Origin: Bacteroidales bacterium
GTDB lineage: Bacteria; Bacteroidota; Bacteroidia; Bacteroidales; GCA-2748055
Assembly (NCBI GenBank): GCA_030589895.1
Contig: JAUUZQ010000005.1
Location: 1 to 64,000 of the forward strand
Length of the DNA: 64,000 nucleotides
Reading direction: 5' to 3'
This document shows, one piece after another, positions 55,406 through 64,000 of this stretch. The notes under the pieces are model-generated. The model saw only the letters and a list, made by a program, of their open reading frames with translations. It made no database searches and had not been told where the DNA came from. The translations under genes and the position numbers were made by a program. Position 1 is the first letter of the stretch. Every line of letters starts with the position of its first letter.

Positions 55406-56446
55406 ATGAAACCAATTATAAGCGCAATAGCATCTTATGGAATGTCGGGAATCGTTTTTCATGGTCCAATTCTGGAAGCACATCCCCATTTTGAAATAAG
55501 AAAGATTTTGGAAAGGAACAAAAGCAATTCCAAAGGGAAGCATGGCAAAGCAACATTGGTGCGAAACTACAAGGATATATTAAATGATCGGGAAATTGAA
55601 CTCGTTATTGTAAATACTCCGGACCTTTATCACTATGACATGGCTATAGAAGCTCTGAAGGCGGGAAAACACATTGTTGTTGAGAAGCCATTCACATTAA
55701 AAAGTTCTCAGGCTGATGAGATTATAGCATTGGCAAATAAGAGAGGATTATTGGTAAGTGTCTATCAGAATCGTCGATGGGATGGGGATTATTTGACTGT
55801 TAAAGAGCTGATAGAAAAAGAGGCCTGTGGCCGACTTGTCTCCTTTGAATTGCATTTTGACAGATTCAGAAATTTTCTTCAGGATTCATGGAAAGAGCGG
55901 GTGGAAAGTGAAACCGGGACGCTATATAACCTTGGGTCTCACGTGATAGACCAAGCTTTGCAACTCTTTGGAATGCCATTGTACCTATACGCTGATGTGC
56001 GTGCCCAACGAACCGGTAGTCTGGTGGATGACAGCTTTGATCTGTTATTGTATTATCCGAATGTAAAATGTTTTGTAAGAGGCAGTTACCTGGTAAAACA
56101 AGAAGCGCCAAGGTTCTCATTACATGGTACCCAGGGTAGCTTTATTAAAAATGGATTGGACCCCCAGGAAGCGCAGCTAAAATCCGGAATGACACAAAAC
56201 TCTGAAGGCTGGGGTGAAGATCCTGAAGAGACGTGGGGATTGCTGGTTACTGATAAAGATGGTAATGATATTAAGGAGCGCATTCCCACCATGAAAGGAG
56301 ATTACTCCGGTTACTATGACTCAATTTACGAGAGTATCAGAAATAGTGCTCCGCCTGCAGTCAGTGCCGAATCAGCAAGAGATGTGATCCGGGTGATTGA
56401 AGCAGCTTACGAGAGCGCTGAGAATCAGAAAGTTGTTAAGTTTTAG
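55406..56446 (+). CDS. Gfo/Idh/MocA-family oxidoreductase
   Basis: 346 residues. Rossmann domain with ISAIASYGMSGIVFHGPIL, and the EKP motif in GKHIVVEKPFTLKSSQ; the C-terminal domain (about 125-346) has YQNRRWDGDYLTV and LYNLGSHVIDQALQLFG. The nucleotide loop reads AIASYGMSG rather than the usual GxGxxG, still common in this subfamily. These enzymes act on sugars or inositols with NAD(P). It converges, 4 bp apart, on a double DUF1080 gene, a frequent partner in sugar metabolism. Confidence 0.93.
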   Translation: MKPIISAIASYGMSGIVFHGPILEAHPHFEIRKILERNKSNSKGKHGKATLVRNYKDILNDREIELVIVNTPDLYHYDMAIEALKAGKHIVVEKPFTLKSSQADEIIALANKRGLLVSVYQNRRWDGDYLTVKELIEKEACGRLVSFELHFDRFRNFLQDSWKERVESETGTLYNLGSHVIDQALQLFGMPLYLYADVRAQRTGSLVDDSFDLLLYYPNVKCFVRGSYLVKQEAPRFSLHGTQGSFIKNGLDPQEAQLKSGMTQNSEGWGEDPEETWGLLVTDKDGNDIKERIPTMKGDYSGYYDSIYESIRNSAPPAVSAESARDVIRVIEAAYESAENQKVVKF

Positions 56447-56450
56447 CTTC

Positions 56451-57812
56451 CTACAATTCTTTTATCTTAATACTTCTAAAGGATACTTCATTGCCATGAT
56501 CCTGGAGGAGGATGTGTCCTGCTTCAGCTTCACCAAAGTTATCCCAGTCCTTATATTTACTTTCTGAGACAAGTGTTCTGAAGGCTTCACTTCCTCTGTC
56601 AAATTCAACTACTTTGATTCCGTTTAAATAATGTTCAACATGTGCATTTTCGGAAACAATGCGGGCAGAATTCCATACTCCAACACCATAAAATCTCTTT
56701 TTTTCAGAAGGTTTGATAAGGTCATACAATGAGGACAGGGTTCGGCTTCCTTCATGGCTTCCCAATACTGCATCAGGATGACTATTATCGTCAAGGATTT
56801 GGTACTCCGGTCCAATGGCAGATCCCCCGTTATTTTCTGCTTCAGTAACATAATATTTTATACCACTATTGGCACCTTCTGTAATTTTAAACTCAAGCTG
56901 AAGATCGAAATTTTCATATTCATTTATCGTTACAATGTCACCCCCATTTTGTGATTCTGCACCATCTGAAGGAAGAACGGTAAGTGTCCCTTCTTCGACA
57001 ATCCATCCTTTTTCCGGAAATTCTTCAGCATATGCTTTTCTCCAAGCATCTGTTGATACACCATCAAAAAGAAGTTTCCATCCATCTGCAATCTCACTTT
57101 CAGTCAGGCTATTTACCAATCTGCTAAATTCCGGAGCCTCTGATTCCGTTGCATACTGCTCCACATCTTCAGTAATAATCCGGATATTCTTCCATTTTAC
57201 TGTTATCCCTTCTCTTTCAGGATTATCTCCAACAGAATGAACCTGTAATGCAATAAAACCCTCTGCGGTCATCTCATCATACAGATTTGCAATAGCCACA
57301 CCATTGATCCATGTTTTGATACTGGTTCCGATACACTCTACTCTGAAACTATTCCATTCATCTTGCTTTAAGGCACCAACACCCTCTTCATTCAGATCGA
57401 GAGCATACAGCCAACCTCGTCTGGCTTCATCATAGATACCTCCTGACCAAGCTCTGTCGGATGGGTCGATTTCCACCTGATATCCATGTACTCTTGAATC
57501 TCTATATTCAGCATAGCTCTCACTTCTTATCTGTACACCGGAATTCAAGCTATTGTCAACAATCACATCAAATTCCAGGATAAAATCCCCATAAGTTTTG
57601 TCTGTACAAAGAAAACTATTAGGCGTATTCAATACCGTTTTACCAATTATAACATTGTCTTCCACTTCATATAGCGCTTCGCCATTTTTTTGCGTCCACC
57701 CGCTAAGATCTTCTCCATTAAAAAGATCCTGCCATGGCTCTTTTGGAGTATTATTACAAGCTGTCAGAAAAAATGCCAGAAGAATGATTGATAGTACTGA
57801 TAGAGATTTCAT
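56451..57812 (-). CDS. Double DUF1080 (3-keto-disaccharide hydrolase family) lipoprotein
   Basis: 453 residues with lipoprotein signal (AFFLTACNN). Two DUF1080 jelly-roll domains lie in tandem (about 28-215 and 240-453). Domain 1 has PWQDLFNGEDLSGWTQKNG and GVQIRSESYAEY; domain 2 has WKLLFDGVSTDAWR and NSGIKYYVTEAENN. Members of the family hydrolyse 3-keto-disaccharides made by Gfo/Idh-type dehydrogenases, so the convergent oxidoreductase is a plausible partner. Tandem copies suggest one may be binding-only. A TATCTTTG -7 box lies at 57850-57857. Confidence 0.9.
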   Translation of the reverse strand: MKSLSVLSIILLAFFLTACNNTPKEPWQDLFNGEDLSGWTQKNGEALYEVEDNVIIGKTVLNTPNSFLCTDKTYGDFILEFDVIVDNSLNSGVQIRSESYAEYRDSRVHGYQVEIDPSDRAWSGGIYDEARRGWLYALDLNEEGVGALKQDEWNSFRVECIGTSIKTWINGVAIANLYDEMTAEGFIALQVHSVGDNPEREGITVKWKNIRIITEDVEQYATESEAPEFSRLVNSLTESEIADGWKLLFDGVSTDAWRKAYAEEFPEKGWIVEEGTLTVLPSDGAESQNGGDIVTINEYENFDLQLEFKITEGANSGIKYYVTEAENNGGSAIGPEYQILDDNSHPDAVLGSHEGSRTLSSLYDLIKPSEKKRFYGVGVWNSARIVSENAHVEHYLNGIKVVEFDRGSEAFRTLVSESKYKDWDNFGEAEAGHILLQDHGNEVSFRSIKIKEL

Positions 57813-57900
57813 TGATTGGTTTTTAAATGGATAAATATGGATTAGTTGTCAAAGATAATGATAAAATGGTTTTATTACCAGAAATTGAAAGTGAAGGTTG

Positions 57901-59574
57901 TCACTCAATTCCTTCATCAGGAATCACCTTTGGCAAAATGGAAAAAGCATATCCATTTTTTTCATACAAAAATTCCAGTTTTGGATATTTCGCCAGGTAC
58001 TTCTGTTTGTCATCAACTTTCATTAAAATGTATATGTCAGTTTGATGTGAGCTATTCAGAAGTTCATCTATATCATCGTTTTCCGGCACCATATCCGGTG
58101 CTATTCCTCCATAAAAATGTGTTGCATAAGATCTGTATCCCAAGGTTGTAATATATGCATTCTTTTCGGCATGTTCCTTGATAAATTCAATAGCCGAATT
58201 TTGCGTAACAGACTCTATTTTAGGTGTGTAGATATAAACCATGGAGGTAACAAACAGCAGTGTTACAATATGCAATATCAGCATGCCCTTTGCCTCCCGT
58301 TTCCTGATCATCCTAATTGAATATATTACTCCTGCGATGAGAAAAACCCCAATAAGAAATTCAAATCCGGTCCATGTAATGTCTGCATTCAATGCATTGT
58401 TCAGGAAATTCGGAAATTTGCTAAACCCCAATGAAGGAATCCATTTTGGCTTGACTCCGTAGATTGGCAAAGCAATAGCAAGTACTGAATAGAGTAAGGC
58501 AATAAAAGAGATGAGAATAAGCTGCCAGGTCTTTATTTCAATTTTTCTATTGTTCCATTTGTCCCAAACCCAAGCAGCAAGATAGGTGACAGGAAAATAT
58601 GCCAGTGAGCTATAATGCATTAACTTGGTTTTAACCACAGAGAATAAGATCAGTACAAGGAAGAATAGAATGTACATCCATTTTCTAAACATCTGCTGCA
58701 GATCATTATCTTCTACTTTCTTAGTAAAACTGGTTAAAAACAGAATTGATCCCGGAAATACTCCAAAAAATAGTATTATAAAATGGTATCCCATAAATCC
58801 ACCATGTCCGGCATAATCCTGTGAAAATAACGTTGCCTGATAGCGAATGAACTCCTTGAGAACCTCAATATTTCCATTCAGGATTTGCAAGAGATACCAG
58901 GAGCCTCCTGTCACCAGCAAAACGATAAGAAAGGTGAGAACATGCCAGAAAGAGATTGAAATTTTCATTCGCTTTATCGTCAGGAAAATGAAAAAGCTCA
59001 TTCCAAAAATCAGCACTGAAACAGGGCCTTTTGTAAGGATAGCCATGCCAAAGAAAAATGCTGATAAAACCAATTTTATATATCTTCTTTTATGGTTTCC
59101 AGGATCAAGGTAATATATGAAATATGCGAATCCCAAGAGAATAAACAGATTATGCCAGGGATCAATAATTCCTGATTTAAAGTAAAAAAACGGCAATATT
59201 GCGGTGGCAAATGATACTACCCAGATAATTCCGAATCTCTTGCTCACCACCTTGTTTCCAATTCTGAAAATAGCCATCAGTGTTAAGATGCCACATATCA
59301 TGTTGGGGAAACGCGCAGCAAACTCATTGATCCCAAAAATCTTCATAGACAGTGCCTGCAACCAGAAAAAAAGCGGTGGTTTTTCCCAGAAAGGTGTGTA
59401 ATTGATGTTAACAGTCATGAAATCTCCTGTCTGCAACATCTCTCTTGCTGATTCAGCAAAAATTATTTCATCCCAATCAAATAGATGTACAGAACCGATG
59501 AAAGGCAAAAGAAATATCAATCCGTATATGAGGATTGCCACATAGACCCATATGACATGCTTAAATGAATTCAT
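57901..59574 (-). CDS. Glycosyltransferase family 39 (ArnT/PMT-like) membrane protein
   Basis: 557 residues with about 11-12 predicted membrane segments and the N-terminal periplasmic-loop motif LFDWDEIIFAESAREML, with the catalytic Asp/Glu of GT-C enzymes, and TPFWEKPPLFFWLQAL. GT-C enzymes use undecaprenyl- or dolichyl-phosphate-linked sugars, and the ArnT branch modifies lipid A. It overlaps the PAP2 phosphatase gene by 4 bp (59571-59574), so the two are translationally coupled and probably act on envelope lipids together. Confidence 0.9.
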   Translation of the reverse strand: MNSFKHVIWVYVAILIYGLIFLLPFIGSVHLFDWDEIIFAESAREMLQTGDFMTVNINYTPFWEKPPLFFWLQALSMKIFGINEFAARFPNMICGILTLMAIFRIGNKVVSKRFGIIWVVSFATAILPFFYFKSGIIDPWHNLFILLGFAYFIYYLDPGNHKRRYIKLVLSAFFFGMAILTKGPVSVLIFGMSFFIFLTIKRMKISISFWHVLTFLIVLLVTGGSWYLLQILNGNIEVLKEFIRYQATLFSQDYAGHGGFMGYHFIILFFGVFPGSILFLTSFTKKVEDNDLQQMFRKWMYILFFLVLILFSVVKTKLMHYSSLAYFPVTYLAAWVWDKWNNRKIEIKTWQLILISFIALLYSVLAIALPIYGVKPKWIPSLGFSKFPNFLNNALNADITWTGFEFLIGVFLIAGVIYSIRMIRKREAKGMLILHIVTLLFVTSMVYIYTPKIESVTQNSAIEFIKEHAEKNAYITTLGYRSYATHFYGGIAPDMVPENDDIDELLNSSHQTDIYILMKVDDKQKYLAKYPKLEFLYEKNGYAFSILPKVIPDEGIE

Positions 59575-60260
59575 CTTTGCAATAGTGTTAGCAATGGTTT
59601 GTCAAGCCATGAAGCCTGGTATCGATTTAACCACACGTATGCCACCCAAGCTGATAACACTCCTAACACAGAACCAGCAACTACATCCATTAAAAAATGC
59701 TGGGAGAGATATATACGTGAAAATGCTACTCCAAAAGCGAGTATAAAACAGAGTAGTTGTATCCATTTTGAGTGCATCATTAAAGCCAATCCAAAAAAGA
59801 CAGCAAAAGCAGCCGCGGTGTGTCCTGAAGGAAAACTATGCCATCCATGCTGGTGGACATCAGGAAGCAAATAAAGCTGATAATCAATGTCATGAATTTT
59901 GAAATACTTGACAGGCCTGGCCATATCGGGGAAAAACAGTCGCTTCAACAATTGCACATCTATGCCGGAGATCAGGAATGCTGCTAATAATATGAAAAAG
60001 TGTCTGAATGAAATGAAAATAATCAAGACTATAAAAATAATCAAGACCATTCCATCTCCAAAATAGGTCCATATTTTCATCAGATCATCAAGAAAATGAG
60101 TGTGGTAGCCATTTATAAAAATATGAATCTCTTCCCTTGTGAATAGTATAGTAAGAATAAATAACAGGGGGAAGAAGATCAGGTACCCTGTTAGAAAGGG
60201 ACCGCCTCGTAATAATTTAGATTTCAGTATATTCATACTTTTAATAAAGGAATTCATCAA
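59571..60260 (-). CDS. PAP2-family membrane phosphatase
   Basis: 229 residues. All three PAP2 motifs are present: KRLFFPDMARPVKYF, SFPSGHTAAAFA and SRIYLSQHFLMDVVAG. Six hydrophobic segments are visible. It probably dephosphorylates undecaprenyl pyrophosphate, lipid A or phosphatidate. It is coupled to the GT39 gene. A TACCTTTG -7-like box lies at 60272-60279. A second Met, or Met9 at 60236, could be the true start. Confidence 0.92.
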   Translation of the reverse strand: MMNSFIKSMNILKSKLLRGGPFLTGYLIFFPLLFILTILFTREEIHIFINGYHTHFLDDLMKIWTYFGDGMVLIIFIVLIIFISFRHFFILLAAFLISGIDVQLLKRLFFPDMARPVKYFKIHDIDYQLYLLPDVHQHGWHSFPSGHTAAAFAVFFGLALMMHSKWIQLLCFILAFGVAFSRIYLSQHFLMDVVAGSVLGVLSAWVAYVWLNRYQASWLDKPLLTLLQR

Positions 60261-60433
60261 CTGACAATAAACAAAGGTAATAAAATGCCCGATTTTTAGA
60301 TGTTCATATAGTTTTGGTCAGTGGGGAAAAATTTCTATTTTTCGTGTTCATTCCAAAGAATCCAAAATGGAGCAAGTTCATAGATAAGATCGGGATGAGC
60401 TATATCTGACTAACAAAATTAACAATAACGAAA

Positions 60434-60873
60434 ATGAATATTGAAGAATTAAAAAGCAGTTTTATTGACCTGTATTAGTGAGAGTGAGGAAGCAATTCAT
60501 ACCTTTTTTGCACCAGGAAGGGTAAATTTAATAGGTGAGCATACAGATTATAATGGAGGATATGTATTCCCTTGTGCCCTCTCATTTGGCACATATCTTA
60601 TGGCTAGAAAAAACAGGAAAATCATGGATCAACTATCCTGTTGGAGTGATCAATGAACTGCGCAATATTTCTCATGAAATAGAGGGATTGGATCTGTTAT
60701 ATTCAGGTGATATTCCTAATGGAGCCGGATTTGGCGGTTGTACTGTAAGTCTTGTCGAGGAGGATTCTGTTGAAGAGTTTATCAGGGAAGTAGGGAAGAA
60801 TTACGAAGCAAGAACAGGCTTGAATCCTGATTTTTATATCGCAGAAGTGGGAAGCGGAGCAAGAAGGGTTTAG
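60434..60873 (+). pseudogene. galK: Galactokinase remnant with frameshift and internal deletions
   Basis: The frame opens [14 protein letters not shown] at 60434 and stops. A shifted frame continues [20 protein letters not shown], the GHMP signature, up to about base 60620. A third frame gives [14 protein letters not shown] and LLYSGDIPNGAG, which runs directly into GFGGCTVSLVEED and the normal C-terminus (PDFYIAEVGSGARRV). In intact GalK the first NGAG (before LSSSAS) and the second GAGFGG lie some 200 residues apart; here they are joined at GGAGC, pointing to a deletion between short repeats. About 60 % of the gene is gone, including the ATP-binding loop, so no kinase is made. Confidence 0.88.
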
Positions 60874-60898
60874 CCTGCTTTATTACCTTCGGTGAGGG

Positions 60899-62818
60899 CT
60901 AGTTAAGCGTAGCTTTAATGATCTTTTCCTGAAATACCTGTCCTTGAATGTTGACAATCATCAAGTAGGAACCATCGGTGAGTTCACTCAGATTGAATTC
61001 ATAGGGATTTGTTTCTATAGATTCACGCAGCAATCGCTTTCCATCGATAGAAATAATTTCAACCCACTCCTGCCCTGTCACTTGATTAAGCCTTATCAAT
61101 ACAGAAGATGTAAAAGGGTTAGGACCAGCAATATATAGCTTTCCCTTGGGGATGGTTATCTGAACACTACTCTTTGCAAGAAGTTTACTTCCGGGATCAA
61201 ATTGTAAGTTATTTACCCGGGAATTCATTGGAATTGTAAATACTTCTTCATTTTTCTGTTGAAAAAACCTATAAACTAAGGATGATTCACCAGTTTCAAC
61301 ACTAATTTCGAAATGTGTCTTGAAAAAAGGTGTTTTTGATGAGGAACCTTCCTGCAGACTGTGAATGTACAATGTGTCATTTTCCCGATACCAGGCAAGA
61401 TTAAATTGAGGAAAGCCGCTGCCATAATACCATTGATCGAAGAACCAGGAATAATCCTCTCCACTAATACTATCTACAACACTTCTGAACTCAACAGCGG
61501 TGGCCACATCATCCTTGTATCTCTCTTGAAAACTTCTCAGGACGGAGAAGAACATATCATCATCATTCAGCTCATTTCGAAGCATATGAAGTATGCTTGC
61601 ACCTTTTTTATATGAAAGTTCATAATTGAATACCCTATATACATTTTCAGCCTCCTCCTCCGGAACATATACCGATCCATCCGGTTCATTCAGTGCCAGA
61701 CCCATAGCCTGATACATCCACTGATCTGCAGCTTCTTGTGAACGCAAATTCTGTAATGCAATATATTCCATGTATGAAGCAAAACCCTCATTGATCCATA
61801 TATCCTGCCAGCTACCACATGTCACATTATCGCCAAACCATTGATGAGCAAGCTCATGCGCAACCAGGGTGAAGCCAAAATGTACTAATGTAGTCATGGT
61901 TTGATGCTCCATTCCTCCACCCATTGGGGCTGTTGTATGTCCATACTTCTCTTTGGCAAAGGGGTAATCGAGAACGAGATTTGAAAATAGATTTATCAAA
62001 TCTCCCGTTTCATCAATAGCATTTTTCCAAAGATCCAGATATGTATCGCTATTGTAAATATAATTCTGTACCAGCACTGAATCACCAGGCTGGGAAAGCG
62101 GAGCCATAAATGAATAATCCTGATAGTCGCCTACAGCAAATGAAATAAGATAATAGGCAATAGGATAGTTTGATCGCCATTTAAACATATGTTCACTGGA
62201 AGAAATCTCCACCACCTCCTCAAGCAGACCATTTGAACCCGACATTAAATTCTTATCACAAGTAATATCAACCCAAAGAGAATCGGCCTTGTCGGCGAGT
62301 ACCTGCTTAACGGGAAACCAATCCTGCGCATTGAGAGGTTCAGACAGGGTATAGGTAACCCACATATCCGTGGTGTTATCTTTTGCCCTGGATATGCCAG
62401 CAAAGAAACCTCTGTCCTGACCTGCATCGCCATTGTAATCTATCTTCACCGAAATGATATCACCCTGATTGGCGCTAACAGGAATATAAAGAACATCATT
62501 TGCATGAAGAAAATCGGGGTGTAATGTGCTATCAACTTCAATATCAGTAACGCTTAGCTCATCAATTAGTTGCAGCACCAGCGTATCCATAGACTCCAGA
62601 GCCCTCACAACAATCGTCGCAAAACCATCAATCTCTGTATTCTCATTAGACACTTCCAGACTGATGTGGTAAAAACTCACATCGTATGCAGACAACCACC
62701 TATCGAAAAGTGGATTCTCATAAGACTTCAAGGGATAATTTGCATGCGAACATACCGGTATATGTTGTGCATTCAGTACATGTGGAAAGAGAAGCAATAT
62801 GAGAAATAATTTTTTCAA
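60899..62818 (-). CDS. M1-family aminopeptidase, secreted, with T9SS sorting domain
   Basis: 639 residues. Signal peptide (LNAQHIPVCSH), N-terminal beta-saddle domain (about 40-210), catalytic domain with zinc motif LVAHELAHQWFGD and the third ligand in NEGFASYMEY; GGGMEHQT stands in for the GxMEN motif, and SYKKGASILHML follows. The C-terminal 80 residues (YIAGPNPFTSSVLIR to KIIKATLN) are a type IX sorting domain. It starts 4 bp after the galM stop and appears to share its transcript, although peptidase and mutarotase are functionally unrelated. Confidence 0.93.
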   Translation of the reverse strand: MKKLFLILLLFPHVLNAQHIPVCSHANYPLKSYENPLFDRWLSAYDVSFYHISLEVSNENTEIDGFATIVVRALESMDTLVLQLIDELSVTDIEVDSTLHPDFLHANDVLYIPVSANQGDIISVKIDYNGDAGQDRGFFAGISRAKDNTTDMWVTYTLSEPLNAQDWFPVKQVLADKADSLWVDITCDKNLMSGSNGLLEEVVEISSSEHMFKWRSNYPIAYYLISFAVGDYQDYSFMAPLSQPGDSVLVQNYIYNSDTYLDLWKNAIDETGDLINLFSNLVLDYPFAKEKYGHTTAPMGGGMEHQTMTTLVHFGFTLVAHELAHQWFGDNVTCGSWQDIWINEGFASYMEYIALQNLRSQEAADQWMYQAMGLALNEPDGSVYVPEEEAENVYRVFNYELSYKKGASILHMLRNELNDDDMFFSVLRSFQERYKDDVATAVEFRSVVDSISGEDYSWFFDQWYYGSGFPQFNLAWYRENDTLYIHSLQEGSSSKTPFFKTHFEISVETGESSLVYRFFQQKNEEVFTIPMNSRVNNLQFDPGSKLLAKSSVQITIPKGKLYIAGPNPFTSSVLIRLNQVTGQEWVEIISIDGKRLLRESIETNPYEFNLSELTDGSYLMIVNIQGQVFQEKIIKATLN

Positions 62819-62822
62819 ATTT

Positions 62823-63641
62823 CTACCACTTAAAACGATAAATAGTTAGTGAAGTATACTCTTCACCAGGATGTAAAACAGTTGAAGGGAAAGAAGGTTT
62901 GTTTGGCGTATCAGGATAGTGCTGGGTTTCCAAACAAATTGCACTGTGTTTCTTGTATTCAAGACCCTCCTTACCAATCATACTATCGATGTAATTTGCT
63001 GTATACAACTGCACACCCGGTTCAGTTGTCAGGACTTCCATAGAGCGACCGGAACCTTCATGATAAACAGCAGCTACCTTCAATAATTCACCTGAGTAAT
63101 CATTCACAACAAAGTTGATATCATAGCCAGGAGCAACATTCTGAATATCCTCTCCTACCAGTTTCGAAGTACGAAAATCAAATGCAGTATCTTTTACAGA
63201 TACAATTGATCCATCAGGAATTTGGCTGTCATCCAGGCGGGTAACATAATCAGCATCAATCATCAATTCATGATCCAGTACAGTCCCTTTACAATTATTA
63301 AGATTGAAATAGGAATGATTGGTCATATTGACATGAGTTGTTTTATCTGTTGTAGCACGATATGAGATAAGCAGTTCATTCTGATCATTCAATGAATACT
63401 CCACCTCAACCAGCAGATTCCCCGGATATCCCTCCTCCATATCTGCACTCTCATAGCCTAAGTTCAGAGATACAGTATCGAGACTCTTCCCGGTGACGGC
63501 AGTCCATAACACCTTATCAAACCCTACAATTCCACCATAATTAGTAATATCGACCTCCATACCCCTGTCATTCTTAAGTGTATAAAGAAAAGCCTCTTTT
63601 CCTCCGGGTAAAACTCCAAATTTTCTTTTATCAATTTCCAT
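62823..63641 (-). pseudogene. galM: Galactose mutarotase (aldose 1-epimerase) with in-frame internal deletion
   Basis: 272 residues, against about 340-380 for the family. The frame is open, but the sequence runs from ITNYGGIV directly into GFDKVLW (residues 39-40, near base 63524). The block normally between them, with the substrate-binding Arg (RYANRI) and the catalytic His (NHLHGG), is missing. Later sites remain: TNHSYFNLN, APGYDINFVV and the catalytic Glu in ICLETQHYPDTP. The protein may be made but should lack mutarotase activity. With the broken galK nearby, this points to loss of galactose use. Confidence 0.82.
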
Positions 63642-63816
63642 CTATTTGATTTTATTGTAAATATAGCAAGCCGGTTCAAATCAACATAATTTATTCATGA
63701 TTTAATGAACAATCTTGCTAATTTTCTGAAATAAATTATTGCTATATTTAGACGGTTTTTAAGCATTTCATAAGCTATTATTATAACAAATAACTATCCT
63801 GATAAATTGTTTATAA

Positions 63817-64000
63817 ATGAAATTACATGTTATTGACCTTATCCTGATTGGACTCTACCTGAGTTTTACTGTGTTTATTGGATTTTACATGAAGAAGAGA
63901 GCTGAGAAGGACAAATCGGCCTATCTTCTTGGTGGAAATAAGCTTCCCTGGTATATGCTGGGACTGTCAAATGCCTCAGGTATGTTTGACATCAGCGGAA
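63817..64000 (+). CDS. Sodium:solute symporter (SSS family), N-terminal part
   Basis: ATG 63817 opens a frame running off the window at 64000 (61 residues visible). It begins MKLHVIDLILIGLYLSFTVF, a first membrane segment, followed by SAYLLGGNKLPWYMLGLSNA, the typical SSS/SglT loop before helix 2. Position next to galM suggests a galactose or glucose transporter. It is divergent from galM, with 175 bp between. Whether it is intact cannot be seen. Confidence 0.88.
   Translation, partial: MKLHVIDLILIGLYLSFTVFIGFYMKKRAEKDKSAYLLGGNKLPWYMLGLSNASGMFDISG

Noticed and set aside
55225-55494. A possible 89-codon gene on the plus strand.
   Set aside because: It overlaps the start of the Gfo/Idh/MocA gene in another frame, covers its promoter, and has no recognisable content.
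1-64000. CRISPR arrays, prophage, insertion sequences, rRNA or tRNA genes.
   Set aside because: No regularly spaced repeats, transposase, integrase or structural phage genes, and no RNA gene signatures were found on either strand by reading.

Overview
The window (about 39-40 % GC by eye) comes from a member of the Bacteroidota, most likely a Bacteroidales/Marinilabiliales-type organism. The signs are type IX secretion C-terminal sorting domains (esterase at 0.7 kb, M1 peptidase at 61 kb), a PorE-like TPR/PD40/OmpA protein, many lipoproteins, a GH3-beta-lactamase fusion, a LytTR regulator with a membrane domain, candidate promoters with TAnnTTTG -7 boxes, and a sodium-pumping methylmalonyl-CoA decarboxylase. 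It is chromosomal. No phage, insertion sequence, CRISPR array, tRNA or rRNA was seen.

Layout. 0-2.2 kb: an edge-truncated unknown gene, the 5' half of a ParD-type antitoxin gene, and a secreted CBM48-like esterase. 2.2-5.4 kb: PepO-like M13 peptidase and ornithine aminotransferase. 5.5-13.1 kb: a complete histidine operon, hisG-D-C-B-H-A-F-IE on the minus strand, headed by a 23-codon leader peptide with six His codons and a perfect 12-bp terminator stem, i.e. a transcription attenuator. Several gaps inside the operon hold short tandem repeats. 13.2-17.7 kb: a YihY/BrkB protein, then an octaheme c-type cytochrome paired with a cytochrome b carrying two C-terminal PAS domains; a 24-bp dyad overlaps their putative promoter. 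17.7-19.8 kb: a decayed CE15 glucuronoyl-esterase gene and a GH29 fucosidase. 19.9-21.2 kb: ComB-like phosphatase and a thioredoxin-fold protein. 21.2-27.4 kb: a YbhGFSR-type ABC-2 efflux operon with its own TolC.

27.7-34 kb: M28 peptidase, a membrane protein, a rubredoxin, PepD dipeptidase, an isocitrate/isopropylmalate dehydrogenase and an HD-domain protein whose HD dyad reads AD. 34-37.2 kb: isoaspartyl peptidase and an ECF sigma / anti-sigma-like / DUF4097-like operon. 37.4-44.4 kb: one operon with methylmalonyl-CoA epimerase, the four subunits of a Na+-translocating methylmalonyl-CoA decarboxylase, a CitD-CitE fusion and CitF. Together these could link citrate cleavage to propionate formation. 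44.5-49.9 kb: GH3-beta-lactamase fusion, C1 peptidase, a 79-bp dyad and LytTR regulator. 50-60 kb: alpha/beta-hydrolase-like protein, PorE-like protein, QueE, alkaline phosphatase, Gfo/Idh/MocA oxidoreductase, a double DUF1080 protein, GT39 and PAP2. 60.4-64 kb: a galactose locus in decay (galK remnant, galM with an in-frame deletion, start of a sodium:solute symporter) interrupted by a secreted M1 aminopeptidase.

Two themes stand out. One is regulation readable from the DNA: the his attenuator and the dyad over the cytochrome promoter. The other is gene loss by short deletions: parD, the CE15 gene, galK and galM all look eroded, two of them in the same sugar pathway. All assignments come from reading motifs and gene order; no database search was run.
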